Positions 35,501 to 50,500 are shown, numbered from the stretch's first letter. The stretch: 64,000 nt of DNA from Dastarcus helophoroides (GCA_028583605.1 CM053333.1:30111302-30175301), one strand, 5' to 3'. The notes: generated from the letters alone by a model not told the origin. Numbers and translations are program-made.

Positions 35501-38500
35501 ATTAATTAATTAATCTTGTCCACTTTTAGGAACAACATTAAAAATATAGAATATTATGAAACTACAAACTTGAAAATGAAAAACAATTAGAAGCTTTCAA
35601 TGGGGCACCATGTAACAGGCGAGGAATATTAATTGATGTTGAATTTTTGATATATTCTACCTAATGTTAGTTTCACCTTGTGTACACACTGACATTTCCA
35701 CCTCGTATTTATATATCATGTATACTTGGTTGTATAAGCCGATTGGCGTCTAATATCAATAAAAAAAAATTAAAATGATACAAAGTTTTAATTCGGAATG
35801 TTAAAATAAAATTCGAAACTCAGAATTCAAATTCAAAATTAAGACGAAAGGATTATTAGTAAATATTTTAAGAACCCAAAGTTACCAAAAAAAAAACCAC
35901 GCAATTTTGAGAAGAAACTTGATATTTCAAAAGAAACAACTCATAATTTATACAATAGAAAATTCGTAAATTTCTAGCTTGTTCTCCAGCTTTCAACTTA
36001 AATAACCGATTTTTCTTGAAGTTTCGACTTCTAAAAAAAAACTGCGCTTGAAGCTTATTTTTCGAAAATCAAAATTTTTGAAATTAAATTCGAGGTTTAA
36101 ATTTAACATTTGAGAAATAAAACGTTCGAATGTAATCATAAAATTTATAAAAAAAGTTTATTGTAAAATGTTCAAGTTTGAATTTTATATTTTTAACAAG
36201 TTTAAATTTCGAGAGAAGCTCAAAATTTATAAAAACAAAATTCCACTTTTAACACATTTCAAGAGGGTATTTTAAAACCTTAAATCTACCTTAAGAATTT
36301 AACTTTTTTTGAGAATTTCAAATTTTTTGGAATTTCGATTTTTTTTGGGATTGAGACTTTATCCAATTGCGATTTTTTTTGTTATATAATGTAGGTTACT
36401 AATCAAGTTTTTGTCGACGTTTCAACATTTCCCTGATGTTTTTTTCGAAATTTTGACTTTATTCAAAGTTCCACTTTTTAAAAATTTCTTTGAACTTTGG
36501 CTTTTTTTGAAAATTGAAATTTTTTTTGAGAAAACTTTTTCGAATTTTCTTGAATTTTTGGAAAATTTCGATTTATTTCTCAAACTTTGAACATTATAAA
36601 ACTTCCAACTATTTTTCTGAAATCTATATAACTCGAAATTGTTAAAATTTCGACCGTTTTCAAAATTTATACTTTTTGTCAATGTTGGCTTTTTTAAAAT
36701 CTAGACCTTTTTGAGAACTTGACATTTTTTGACAATTTCGACATTTCAAAACCCCCATAAATCGATTTTATTTTCAACATTTCTGCTTTTACCGAAGATC
36801 TGTGCCTGGTTTTGAAAATTACTTTTTTTAAATTTTAACCGTTTTGTAAAGTAAAACTGTTGTAAAATAAAAATTTTTATTCACCCCCCCCCCCCCCAAT
36901 TTCAACCTTTCCGAAAATATCGAATTTTCCCAAAATCGGTCCTTTTCTCGAAATTTCGACTTTTTTTGGAAAATTCATTTTTGAATATTTCGATGGTTTT
37001 GAAAATTTCGATTTTTAGAAGTTAATCTGCTTCTGAAAAATTACAGTTTGGGGAGGAGGTGATTCCATTTTTTTATAAATTTAGACGTTATTAAATCTTC
37101 TACGTTCATTTTTCGAAATTTTGAAAACCCAAATTATTAAAATTTCTACTTTTTCAAAATTTCCACGTTTTTTTCGAAATGTTGGCTTTTTAAATCTAGA
37201 CCTTTTATGGAAACTTGGCTAAAAATTTCCCATTTTGAAAATTTTAAACTCCCATTTTTTTTCGAAATTTTTCACTTTGAAAAATAGAAATTCTAAAATT
37301 TCGACTTTTCAAAATTTCTTTTTTTTAAATCTGGACTTGTTTTTCAAAATCTTACTTGAAAATTTCAACTGTTGTCAAACTTATCATTTTTTTCAAAATT
37401 TTGATCTTTCTGAAAATTCCGATTTCTTCAAAATCCCGACTTTTTCTCAAAATTTAATTATTTGTACATTTTGACTTTTTTTTTGAAAAAAATTGACAAA
37501 TTTTAACTATTTTGAAAACTTAGGACTGTTTCTGAAAATGTCGTTTTTTTTTTAAATGTTGATCCTTTTAAAAATTTTAACTTTTATAAACGACTTTTTG
37601 AAAAAATCGTTTCTGAATATTTCGACTGCTATTCTAAGCGACTTTATTAAAATTTCATTTTTTTTTAATTTCGACAATTTAAACTTCCTTTTTTTCCAAA
37701 TGTTGTCCTAATTTTAAAAATTTGACTTTAAAATTGGGAACAATTCATTTTTAATTATTCCAACTTTTTGAAATCTAAAATTTCCGCTCATTTTCTCAAA
37801 ATTTTCTTCTGTTTTAAACTTCTCTTGCAAGGGATCTGTATAAAAAAATCTGACTTTTTTTTCAAACTTCGACCTTTAGAATTCGATTATTTTTATGAAT
37901 ATTTCGACCAAATTTCAACATTTCCCAGAATTCCCTTTTTTTTAAATTTCAATTTCTTAGGAGATTGACTTACTTTGAAAATTCGACTTTCATTTCTTCT
38001 ATTTCTTGAAATTTGGATTTTTTTAGGAAATTTTTATCTTTAAAAATGTAAACATATCAAAATTTAGACATTTTTTAAATTTCTTTGTTCCTTTGGTTTT
38101 TTGTTTTTGAGAATTTATCTTTTTCAGAATTCCAACTATTTTTAAAAATTAAAAGACGTTTCTTATTCAAAATGTCCAGTATGTGTGGGTTTCCATTAGG
38201 ACAGGCAAAATAAAGTTACTTTACGGGCGCAGTTGGTTCATCTAAATCTATATGTATATACATTAATGTTAAGATTTTAAGGTTTTACGAAAAAAAAGAA
38301 TATTTATCTTAAAAGGATACGGGTTTACATCTTTCTATGCTCGACGTTTCGCCAAAATCTCGTCCGACATCTTTAAATTAGGGAAGTTATGTAGCCCTGT
38401 ACCATAACCAAAACTATCGGATATCAAATAGAAAAATATCCGAATCCGCAGCCCAAACTGATATAAATCTTGCGGATGTTATTTGAAAATGTACAATGAT

Positions 38501-41500
38501 CACAAATTAATAATATAAATTAGATTGTTAAGTTTGAATTTTAAATATATTTTTTGACAGCCAATAGAGATGCATGTGCCCAAAAACGTAAAAACTTTAT
38601 GATAAACTAAATGGTTAGCTTCAATAATCTCTAAGAACAGTTTTCACTACATTTGCTGCAATTACAGTTTCTGATTCTGGATAGTTTTTGCAATCGAGAA
38701 TATAATTTAAATGAAATTAAAAAAATATTTACCACATGATATTAAAACAGGAAATAACAGTATTACATTTTCTTACTATTGTTAACTACTGATCCAAAAG
38801 AACTGTGAGAAATAGGATCATGCAGGGTAAATCGGGATTTTGGAATATTACGCCTCGTTACACCAATTTTGCGTTACTGCTCAAAAAGTAATTCATTAAG
38901 AGCATTAAAATTATTAGGTTTAATAAGTAAAATCAAATGACTGAAATAAGGAGGAAATTGTGTCAAAAACTGAACTAGAATGAATATCTGTTGCATCCAC
39001 GATAACTCTTATAACTTACCTAAATTAAGGCAAGCCATACTGGCTGTACATTTCCATTCTTTCTCATTAGTAGCTGATTTAACATCTTCTACAACAACTG
39101 GTACCCACCCACCAAAAATAAACATTCTATGTCCTATGAGTGTGGCTGTATGTAATGATCTAGGTAATGGTGTTATTCCCGAAACCTGCGGTTTTGACCA
39201 AGTCATCATTTCGGTGTCCAGGAACCAAAGGTCTCCCAGCCTGCATCCACTCATCCCACCATATATAACAAGAAACGATTTTCCTCTGTTTTTGTCCACA
39301 TAAGCGACCCCTGTGTGAGATTCTCTGGGTGGAGGTGAAGGACCATTGGTCAAAGGAATGTCCCATTGTACCGGGTTGGTGCGTATATCCAACGTGTACA
39401 AATCGTTTAAGTATCTAGGTACATTATTCTTAGGATCTATACTATCATTGGCTAATCCGCCAAATAAATACACTTTATTGTTGACCAATGTAAAGCTGTG
39501 CCCCAAACGAGGACAAGGCGGTGTCCCGACTTTTGGAGGTCGAGGCTTTAGTCGCTTCCATTCCCATTTTGAAGCCTGATAAAAGAAATGATATCCACTT
39601 TAGAAAAAATTCCAAGTATATCAAAATCACCTTCACAAATCCTTATCAAGTTTATGTTAATTTGCGAAAGATAAAGATAACAATACTTCCATAGATGTCC
39701 GAATATTAAAATTGTTCATTATTAAATGTTTGGAGCAGAGAATAAACAAAAATTATTATTAAATAGGATATTGCTACAATTTTAAAATTGTTGTTAGGAG
39801 CTGAGATACTGCAAAGTAATTTCTAAAATGATAGATTAGTAAATACCGATGTTGTTTAAACTTGTTCAATAATACAACAATTTATAAAATTTTTGAATGA
39901 GTTATTTATTAACAATTTAATCATATTTTAGTGTAGAACTGTGGTGAGCATGTTTTTTATCTTCAGTATGGTGACAACTTCGCAGTAATAAATAATAAAC
40001 ATGATAAGAATTAAAAAATATAAAAACATGTTTACCTGAAGTTCATATAATTCGTTACTATATTTCCCATACTCCACCATACCCCCAAATACCAATAACC
40101 GGGTGCCTTCCACTACAAATCCATAAGCAGCGCATCCTGGTGGAACGTCCCCTTTTATTATAGGTACAAACCATTGATTTGTTGCTGTGGAAAATAGCAT
40201 TATTAATTAATTAATCTTGTCCACTTTTAGGAACAACATTAAAAATATAGAATATTATGAAACTACAAACTTGAAAATGAAAAACAATTAGAAGCTTTCA
40301 ATGGGGCACCATGTAACAGGCGAGGAATATATAAATATACAAAATATTTGTTATTTATATTAAGGCTTGTAAATAAACAAATTTCAAAAAAATCTTCAGT
40401 TCTTTATATTAAATTGGTTCATTAATGGGTACATAAAAATTTACTGATTTTAGACAAACGTTATAAAATTAAAATGAAAAAATTGCACAGAAAAACTTAA
40501 AAAATCAAAACGACTATTTTGAAAAGACGAAAAAATTCAAAATTTAAATATTATGAATAAATACTTTAAAAAGTATAGAAACATAAAATGTATTTATTTC
40601 ATTAAAAAACTAATTTTCTTCGAATATAAGAAAATTAAGACTTATCGTTAGCAAGAAGTTTTAAAAAAATTGGGAATTTTACAATATCCAAATTTAAAAA
40701 ATAAATTGAAATTTTGAAAAATCCAATTCTCAAAAAAAAATTGCCAAAATTTCGAGAAAAGGACATTGTGAAAAGTCGAAATTTTAAAAATGCGATTTTT
40801 AAAATAAGTTATTTAAAAAAAAAAAAAGTCGAAATATGCAAAAACTAATTTCCTATAACAATCCAACTTGATGAAAAAAATCGAATTTTACAACAACAAA
40901 AAAATCGGGATTTTCAAAAAAGTAAACCCCCACTTCAAACATTTCTACCATAAAAATGTAGACTTTTTTAAAAGCTCGCCATTTTCTAGAAATTTTGAAT
41001 TATTGTTGTTGAAAACTTCCGACTTTTCTCGAAATTACATTAGGAAAATCGAACAAAGGTCGAAATTTTCAAAGACAATCGAAATATTCAAAAATTAATT
41101 TCTCAAAAAATCAGAATTTATGTCTGATCTGTGAAAATGTCTAATTTTTTGGAAAAAATTTATATTTTCAAAGCGGTCGTAATTTTTAGTCAAAATACCG
41201 GAAAAAATCGAAATTAAAAAATAGAATTTTTAAAAATAAGTCAAAAGTGGAATTTTGGAAATGACGAAATTCAAAAGAACCGCATTTTTGAAAAAGTTGA
41301 AATTTTCAAAAAGCTAAAATTTTCCAAACACTTCAAATATTCAAAAACGATTTTTCAAAAAAAAGTTAAAATTTATAAAAATCGAAATTTCGAGATAAAG
41401 ATGGGATTTTAAAAAAAGTCAATTTTTAGAGGTCAAAATTTCCAAAAAAAAATCGAAAGATAAAATGTCTAATTTTTTCGAAGAAATCGAATTTTTCAAA

Positions 41501-44500
41501 AAAAAGTATAATTTTCAAAACAGACTCAGTTAAAAAAAAATAAAATTTAAAAGGAAAAAATCGGATTTAGAAATTGAATTTTTTATAGAAAGTGGCAGTT
41601 TAAAAATGTCAAAATGTTCAAAAATCTATAATATTCAAAGCAATCGGACTGTTCAAAAACGAATTTTCCAAAAGTCGAAATGTACAAATAATTGAAATTT
41701 TGAGAAAGACGAAATTTTGAAAACCTTAATTTTCAAAAAGGTCAAATTTGTCAAAATGTCCAATTTGCAAAAAAGATCGAAATTGTCAAAAGAGCCAAGT
41801 TGCCAAAAAGGGTCCAGGCCAACATTTCAAGAAAACCTAGACGTTTTTATATCGGTCGAAAGTTTAACAATTCGAATTCTCAAAATTTTGAAATTTCAAA
41901 AAAAAATCGAAAAAGAAAAAGTCGAATCTGATAAAATATTAAAATTTTCAAAGTCGAAATTTTCAAATCTGCCAAAATTTTCAAAATATTCGAAATCCTA
42001 AAAAAAAATTTATTCTCAAAACAGGTTCAGATTAAAAAAAATATAAAGTTAAAATTTTGAAACAAATCGAAATTTGAAAAATTTAAATTTTGAAAAATAG
42101 ATCAAATTTTGAGTTTTGAAAGTCGAAATCTTTAAAAAATCGAAATTTACTTTTTCTAGAAGTTATTAGTTCTTTTTCGCGTAATTTAGATTTATATTAT
42201 GTTTAAATTTCGACTTTTTCCTATAAATTCAAGTTAGTTAAAAGTTAAGAGTTAAAATTCAATCCTAAAGAAACTAAATATTACACAAAATTTTTAATTT
42301 TAGTTTACCGTGCCCAGTTTGTAAGATATTTAATTTATTATTTAAATAAATGAAATTGTTGACTTTTGAAAAACATTTTTTTGACGCACGACTATAAAAT
42401 ATTTAAAATTCTTAAAACGCCACCTCATAACATGAAAAAAAAAGAAAACTAAAAATGACTTGGAAATTCGAATATTCGACTTCTACTCGAAAGTTCCAGG
42501 TTTTTGCAAAGTTATCGTGAATTAAGCAAAATTTTGAAATAATGTTATTAATAAATTTGGTTTGTTTTTCAAATCTTGGATTTGAAATTTATACATTTTG
42601 TAAACATTAATAAATTGTTTCTTTTGGAATTTGTAGATATTCCTTGCCTCATATTTAAATTAATAATTTTAAAACTAATATCTAAATTTCCAAAAAAAAT
42701 TTGATCAAACCTAAAATTTTCAAGTATAATGCTAATTAAAAAATAATGAAACATTTCAGAAAAACCATATCTTCCAAATCTAAATTTAAGTTTTTTAGAA
42801 GAAAACTTAGGATTCAATGACAAATTTTCCAGAAAAAAGTCGGAATTTGTACGAGGGTTGCCTTTTATGTTTCGGGATTTGGCAACCCTAGTGTTGCAAT
42901 CTGGCAACTGACAGCTCTATCGTAGTTAGACATTTTTGAGGTTATACGTACTCAGAACGTTTTGACATACGAGCGCTATTTGTGTTGTTTACAGTAACTT
43001 AAAAGATTCATCTCGGCCCAAAAATGGAATTAAATCGTGAACATTTTCGTGCGATTATTTTTTACAACTTTCGACGTGGATTAATTCAGCAACAGTGCAT
43101 GGATGAACTTAATTCAATTTTTGGCATTGAAGCTCCATCAAAGACCAGTGTTTATCGATGGTATGGTGAATTCAATCGTGGTCGTAGTTCACTCCAAGAC
43201 GAATTTTGCGAAGGTCGTCCAAAATCAGTTGTTGTTCCGAAAACCATTAATGCTGTGCGCGAACTGATATTGCAAGATCATCATGTGACCTATCGTGAGA
43301 TTGAGACAACCTTAGGTATTGGTGGGACCAGCATACATTCAATATTGCATAAACATTTGACTGTCAACAAAATTTGTTCGCTTTGGATCCCACACAATTT
43401 GTCCATCGCTCAAAAAAAGGCTCGTGTCGATTGGTCGAAAGAAATGCTCAAAAAATACGATCGCGGTACTTCGAAACACGTCTATGACATCGTGACAGGT
43501 GATGAATCTGTGATTTAGCGTATGAGCCCGAAAGTAAACAGCAGTCGACTGTATGGGTGTTTCAAGATGACCCAAACCCAACAAAAGTTGTTCGCGCACG
43601 AAGCACTTCCAAGCAAATGGTCGCCTATTTTTTCGGAAAAACTGGACATGTCGCAACCGTACCACTAGAACAACGCAGAATAGTCAATTCTGAGTGGTAC
43701 ACAACCATTTGTATTCCAGTTGTCTTCCAAGAAATCAGGAAAACCAACCGCCGAAGACGGATCACTCTTCACCACGACAATGCGAGTCCTCACACATTGG
43801 CTCAAACAACTGCATTTTTGAGCACCCAAAACATCGATTTGATGAGTCATCCGCCGTCTAGTCCTGACTTGGCACCGAATAACTTCTTTTTATTCCCGTA
43901 CGTAAAAACAAACTGAGAGGTCAACGTTTTTCGACACCTGAAGAAGCGGTTGCTGCATTCAGAATGCATGTTTTGGAGATACCTCAATCAGAGTGGCACA
44001 AGTGCTTCGACAATTGGTTCAAACGCATGCAAAAGTGTATAGATCTTCATGGGGAATATTCTGAAAAACAATAAAGTGATTTTCGATGATTAATATTTGT
44101 TTTTGTTCTCTAATCCCGAAATATAAAAGGCAACCCTCGTATTTTTAATTCGAATTAGGAAACATGTAAGAAGTTTTCAGTTTTAAATTTATGAAAAAAT
44201 TGAACCCTTTGAGAACAGGTTGAGCTTTACAAGAAATTCTAATTTTCAGACAAAATAATAAAGGTTAAATTCTTAGATTAACGCAAACATATTCTCAGAT
44301 AAAGCGAAATAATAAAATTTAAACTAAACAGGATCAGAAAAAACTTGAGAAAAAAGTCGAAATGTTGAAGAATTAGAAAATTGTAGGGTTAACATATAAA
44401 AAATTCCAAGGTCAATTTGGGAATTTTTGGAAAGAAATTCACCCTCAAACGACTTCAATTTCAAAATCTCGAGTTTAAAATAGAATACGGTAGAACCTCG

Positions 44501-47500
44501 ATTATCCGGGCGTTGGATTTTCCGTGGCTGTCGACCAAATTCTCACGTGAACGCTGAACGCATCGCACGAAGGCATTCGTCTCGGGGAGTCCCCAAGTTA
44601 TGTGTTTACTTATTATTTTCGCTAATTGCCGACCGAATTATTAGTTGAACGAAAACAAACACACAACATGTATTGTACCAGTGCCAACAAACAGCGTAAA
44701 CGCAATGTTTTAACTATTTTGAATTTTCTGGAACTCGTTTTTCAAAAAGTCAAAATTTTCAGAAAAGATTTTTTAAAATTTTCAAATAAATATTCTAATT
44801 ATTAAAGACCCCAAAAAAATTTAACTTTTGAATTATCCGTCTTTCTTCTATTGGGATATTCTAATTTTTTTCTTCTTCTATTTTTGAATCTGCAGATTTG
44901 TTAAACAAGGTAGGTAGAACTTCCAAGTTATGGAACTTGCTACCGAAAGGAATTTTTCCCAAAAATTACAACCTATCCTTGTTTAAGGAGGTTCATCGTC
45001 ATCTATCCTTATTTCCGCATCCTACTCGCAGTGCTTTGAAAGTATAACAGGGTTACCCTTTGCGAGTGGATTAAACTTAAAAAAAACCTGAAATATCAAA
45101 ATTTGAATCACAATTTTAAGAGAAAAAAATTAAATTTTCATTTTAACGACTAAAATTTAGGAAATCAAAAAAAATTTGGAGATACATAAACAGAAATGTG
45201 TCAAAATTTCAAGAGAAACTCAATATCGAAAAGAATAGTTTGAAGACAAAAACGAGAGAAATTAATTTTGAAATTTAGAGAAAAAAGCAGAAAACTAAAC
45301 ATTTAAGAAAAACGAAATATTGAATTCATAAACTAAAACTTGCAGAAAAATTGAAATTTGGAGATTGTGGTCGATATTTAAAAACAGAGAGAAATTTTAG
45401 GAGAATTCAAAGGTTTTGCAAAAAGGTAAAAACTTTCAATTTAAACTGGGAATTTCGAGAAAAAAGTCGAAATATCTCCGAACTTTCAAAAAGTTTCCAT
45501 TTCAAGGCAAGCTGTGCTTCCTTAGCTTCAACAAAGAACACGTCACTGTCTAATTTTTTGCTACATTCAACAGAAAATCTGAACAAACTTGGCACTTTTT
45601 ACATTTAAAGACATATTTCATAGACAGGTGATAATCGTCAGTATGATAATTGTGTAATGCATATCGCTTTACAAAGCTATCGCTTTGAACTTTAAAAAGT
45701 ATAAAATTACATTTTTAAATCGAACTCCATACAAATTACAAGCTTTTCAAGAACCTTCTAAAAATGAATTTAATAATTGTACATAATTAGCTGCTTAACT
45801 ATCTTAGAATGTCCAATTTGTTAAATTGTATAATAGTATTAATTCTCAACAAAAAGTTTATTACAAACAAAAAATAAGTACTATTTAACATTTGAATAAA
45901 ACATAGATTTCGGCATTCATATATTATGTGTATGTATGTATACATAGTTCAAACACGTCCCAAGAAATGTTATTAACCTTGTTTTCCCGAACCAAATGTT
46001 TTTAAATCATGTAGATTTCATTAAAAGTGCGTGTTAATTATTTATCGTAAATAGATGGACAGACTAGTCAAAGTATAATTCAATTTACCTTCACCATATC
46101 AGTTGTTTTTTGTATAAAATTGTTTATATTACAGGTTATAAAACATATTTGCATCATATTGGAAACAAAACATACTGTCCGTAATTAACAAATAAAAAAA
46201 ATATCATATTCTATAATTATTTAGTTTAGTTTCATTCATTTTATAAATAGCTTAAATAGTTTGTGGAATTTTTTGACAAAATCTCGTTTTCTCAAAACAC
46301 TCGAAATTTGTGAAAAAAATTGAAATTTTAAGTGACAAAAACAGAACATCCTTTCCATTTCGGGTAGACAAGAATTGATGGAATGCACATAAATTTAACT
46401 AAATACTTTTTTAGAAATTTTGACTTCTTTGCCAAAACCTTAACATTTTACTCAATTTTGAGTTTAAAAATAACCTTAAGTTTCCCCTAATTCTCTGGAA
46501 TTTACAGTTTGTTGATGAAATTTCCTTAGTAAAGGTCAAACTCGAAATGGTCTAAAAAAAAGCCGAAGTGAAAACAAGTTGACATATTCAAAAAAAAATC
46601 AAAGTTTCGAGTTCATTGTCAAAACTTCAGAACTTTTATTCATTTTAAAGAGTAACTACGAATACGTAGGTTGGTCATCAATTTAAGAAAGTATTTTATT
46701 AGGAATTCCAACTTCTTTCCAAAAATCTCAACGTGTTACTCAAAATTTTGAGTTTAAGAGTTACAATCTTAATTTTCCCATAATTCTAAATTTGTTGGTA
46801 AAACTTTGTTGTTAAAAACTCGAAATTGCCTGAAATAAAGCAGAAATTTTCGAAAGCGGAGATTCGAAAAAAAAAGTTTAATCTCTCAATATTTCCTGAA
46901 AGATTAGAAACTCACAACTTCCTCCACATTTTCTAAAAAATATTGACTTTACTCGCGAAATTTCAACCCAAATAGGAATTCTACAGGGTGAGTCACTAAG
47001 CGGGAATCGGTCTTTGGTAGACGTATCGTTCAAAATATCGAAAAATGTTTCGAATAAAAGTTGTTCGAAATAAAGTTCTCCACAACCTAAAATTATTGCC
47101 AAATATGGAGGTCTTCCGGTTGCACCGGAAATGAACACAACTTTCTTATTTTAAATAGAACACCCTATGTATTTTTACATTTTTGGATTCCTTGTTAAAA
47201 ATGAATATGAATTTATTAAGACGACATAGGCCCTTAGTTGAACCGTTTTCGCGTAATTTAATTTTTTTGGTTAAATTTGACGATTTTGGAGCTTGACGCC
47301 ATTAACGATATATTCCAAACGCAATGATTCAGAGTTGTGTGGCATACGGTTTTGGATTCAGGAAGAAATGGAGTATTTGTTTACGTCTTTGCTGTTAGCA
47401 AGATTTCTTAAATTTCTTCACATCCGTCAACTCAATTCTTCAGTTGTTCAAACATGCATAACTTAATTTTTTCAAATGGAACCACCTATCTTGGATTATC

Positions 47501-50500
47501 TTATCGGATGCGAAATTAAATTACCTTCTTTTTGGTACCAGGTATTGCCACCTCCGTCCAATAATTTTTGAGAAATTTAGAATTTTGTAAAAATTTTAAT
47601 TAATTTCGTATTATCGCGTTAGCCCAGGATCGAAATTTTAGAAAAAAATATAAAAACACAAGCTTACATTTGGAACTTCAAAAGAAAAAAATTAAATTAT
47701 CGAAAAAAGCTAAATGCATTAACAAAAACGTTCTTAAAATTTTTACGTTTTCTGGAAAGTTTTCAGCACATTCCCAGAAAAAAATCGAATATTTGGGTTT
47801 AAGGTTAATTAATATTTCTAAGTTAAGGTAGAAATTTTGAGAGCTTTTCTTTTATATTTAAAAAGAAGTTCAAATTTATTAATTTGAACTTCTTTTCAAA
47901 TTTATTAATTTGAACTTCTTTTTTCGAAATTATTATTTCAAGTTTTTTTTTAATTTGGGCTTTTTGCTCCAAAGTTCTAGAAAACAAAAACGAAAAAAGC
48001 ATTTTTTTAATAAAAGCGAGCCACAGTCAAAACTTCGAAAGAAAACCAAAATTATGAATTTTAAAAATTTCGACTTTTATCGTTCAGTTTTCAATTCTTG
48101 GTAAAGATTTCAGACATTTATAAAAATTTTGAGTTTAAACTTGAAAGTTTTAAACCCAAAGCTATTGACTGGTTTTTTAGATTTTTAGGTTTTTCTTATA
48201 ATTTGAACACAACATTCAAAGTTTCAACTTTAAACTCCGAAATTATTTAATAAAAATGTTAAAACCTAATTTGAAAGAGCCTAATTTTAAAAAATCTTAA
48301 TTTTAAGGCTTTCATCTCCAAACGTGGCGTTTTTTAAACATTTATGGGAGTAATTTCGATATTAGGACTTTTTTCTACAAATTTTGAGCCTCGAACGAAA
48401 TCTAGGATTGAAAGACAAATAACTACGAAGACTTAAAACGGACATTAATTTCAGGAAATATTTTTTTATAAATTCCAACTTATTTCGGAAAACCTCAAAT
48501 TTTTCCTTAACATTGCAAATTCAAAGTTAGAATCTTAATTTTCTCCAAATTCCGAGTTTCTACAATGTTCAACTTTTTTCCAGCTTAAAGTCGAGAGTTC
48601 AAGGTTCCAAACTTCGCAGAATAGGAATTATGTATTAAAAAGGTAGAGCCAAGATCTATTTAAGGAAAAAATACTGTTACTATAACTCAACATCTACTTT
48701 TTTTTTAATTTTACTCTAACTCTCGAACTATCATTTCATTTCCAATTTAATTCGAAATACCGGGAAAAAAATTGAACTTTTACAAGAAAGTCACAATTTC
48801 CGAAATTTAATTACGAAATGTGGGAGTTTTTTTGTCGAAATTTAACCTAAAGCCGGAAATTTAGAAAAGAAAAACGAAATTTTGAGACAAGTTCCAAATC
48901 CCCAAAACGTAATTTATATTAAAAAAGGTCTTGGTATTCCGACTTCAAAGTAGACTACATTCTCGAATTTTGTCTGATATTTCTCAATTTTAAACTCAAA
49001 AAATCAATGAATGTCTTAAAACTGTGAGTTAAAACTTGAAATTGCAACTTTTTTCTCGAAATTTCAACTTAAAACTGAATTTTGTTTCCAGATTTCAACT
49101 TTAACTTTCTTCCCTGAAATAACGAGTTAGTTACAACTTCAAAATTTCTGTTTTTCGTAAAATTTAAACCCGAATTTGTGAAAAACTGTTAATTTGTAAA
49201 TCTAGTGTTTTCATAAAATTTTGATATTTTTCTTGAGCCTTCCAAATTAAATTTGGAATGTTTTATTTTTTTCAGTCAAAGCTGGAAATTTTTAGCGAAA
49301 TTTCAAATTTATTCTCGCACCTAAATTAAAATTTTTCTTAAAATTTCGAGTTTTTATCGGAACTTCGACTTTTTCTGTAAATTACGACAAAAAAATAGAA
49401 ATTTATATTGTTAACAAATGTTAGTTTCTTTTTCGAGATTTAATCTAAACTCAAAAAATGTCCGAATTTATATTAAAACAATTTCACAATTAAAAATTGA
49501 TTAATTATCGAATTTTTTGTCTGATTTTTCGATTTTGATTTAAAATTGATTAGACTGTTCAAAGTTGAAATTGCAATCTTTTCCTTCAAACTTCAGCTTC
49601 AAACTTGAATTCTTTACAGATTTTGAATTTTTTTTCGATATTTCGGCTTTTTTCCTGAAATTTCAAGTTTAAACTTCAACATTTTTGCTATTTTACGGCA
49701 TTGCAAGAAATCTATAACGAGAAATTGTTAATTTATAAATCTTGAAATTTGGCAGTTTAAAGCTGAAAATGTTTACAGAAATTTCCGATTTACTCTTAGA
49801 AGCTTTTCAGTTAAAACTTCTAACACTTCATTCACGTTTTTCTTGAAAGTTACAAAAAAATGAATCTGACCTAAATTCGCAACTTTCGGGAAAAAATCGA
49901 AATTTTGAGATATTCAAAATTTCCAAAACAATGTACATTAATTGAATCGAAAGTTTGAAATTTTCATAAATAAACTTGCAGCACTTTGAGATTGGTATGC
50001 TTGTTTCAAATAAAAATCTTGCATCTTAAACTAAAAAATTTGATGATGAGACACCGGACGCGTCTTTATTACTCAGATTAAGGAGGAGTAAGGGGGTCAA
50101 TAGACTGTGACATCGTGTGTCAAGGGCGGGCGAGACGAGTCATATGCTTCGTGACGTCACGAAGTTACGACTTTTTTTTGAAGAATTTCACCTTTTTAAA
50201 AGTTTCGAATATTCTCTAAAATGTCGCCTTTCTTCAAAAAGTAGACTTTTTGAAAATTTAGATTTCAATTTCGATATCTTTGTGAAAAATTCAATTTTTA
50301 AAAAAATTGACATTTTCTAATATATCGACATTTTTCGAATTTTTTTGTTTTGAAAATATCTTCATTTTTCTGTTTTAATATTTTTCTAGAAATTTAAACT
50401 TTTTGTGAAAACAAAATCTTTCGAAAAAATATACTTTTTTCAAAATTTTGATACTTTTCTTAAAATTTGAAAAAAGGAAATATATCAGAGAATCGATATT

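Larger units (their letters stand above)
30931..35622. repeat. Copy 1 of a 4.7 kb tandem segmental duplication
   Basis: It starts GGAATATTAATTGATGTTG and ends at AACAGGCGA before the next GGAATAT. It contains a LINE-like 3' tail, a 2.4 kb motif block, hAT-like words and HCF exons 3 and 2. Downstream features sit exactly 4,701 bases from their partners in copy 2. Differences are few, mainly homopolymer lengths. Confidence 0.95.
35623..40329. repeat. Copy 2 of the 4.7 kb tandem segmental duplication
   Basis: It starts GGAATATTAATTGATG directly at the end of copy 1 and ends GGAATAT before ATAAATATAC. The shared GGAATAT at the left edge, junction and right edge is a 7-bp microhomology. The C run near 32,190 and the A runs are longer or shorter than in copy 1. 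Confidence 0.95.
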
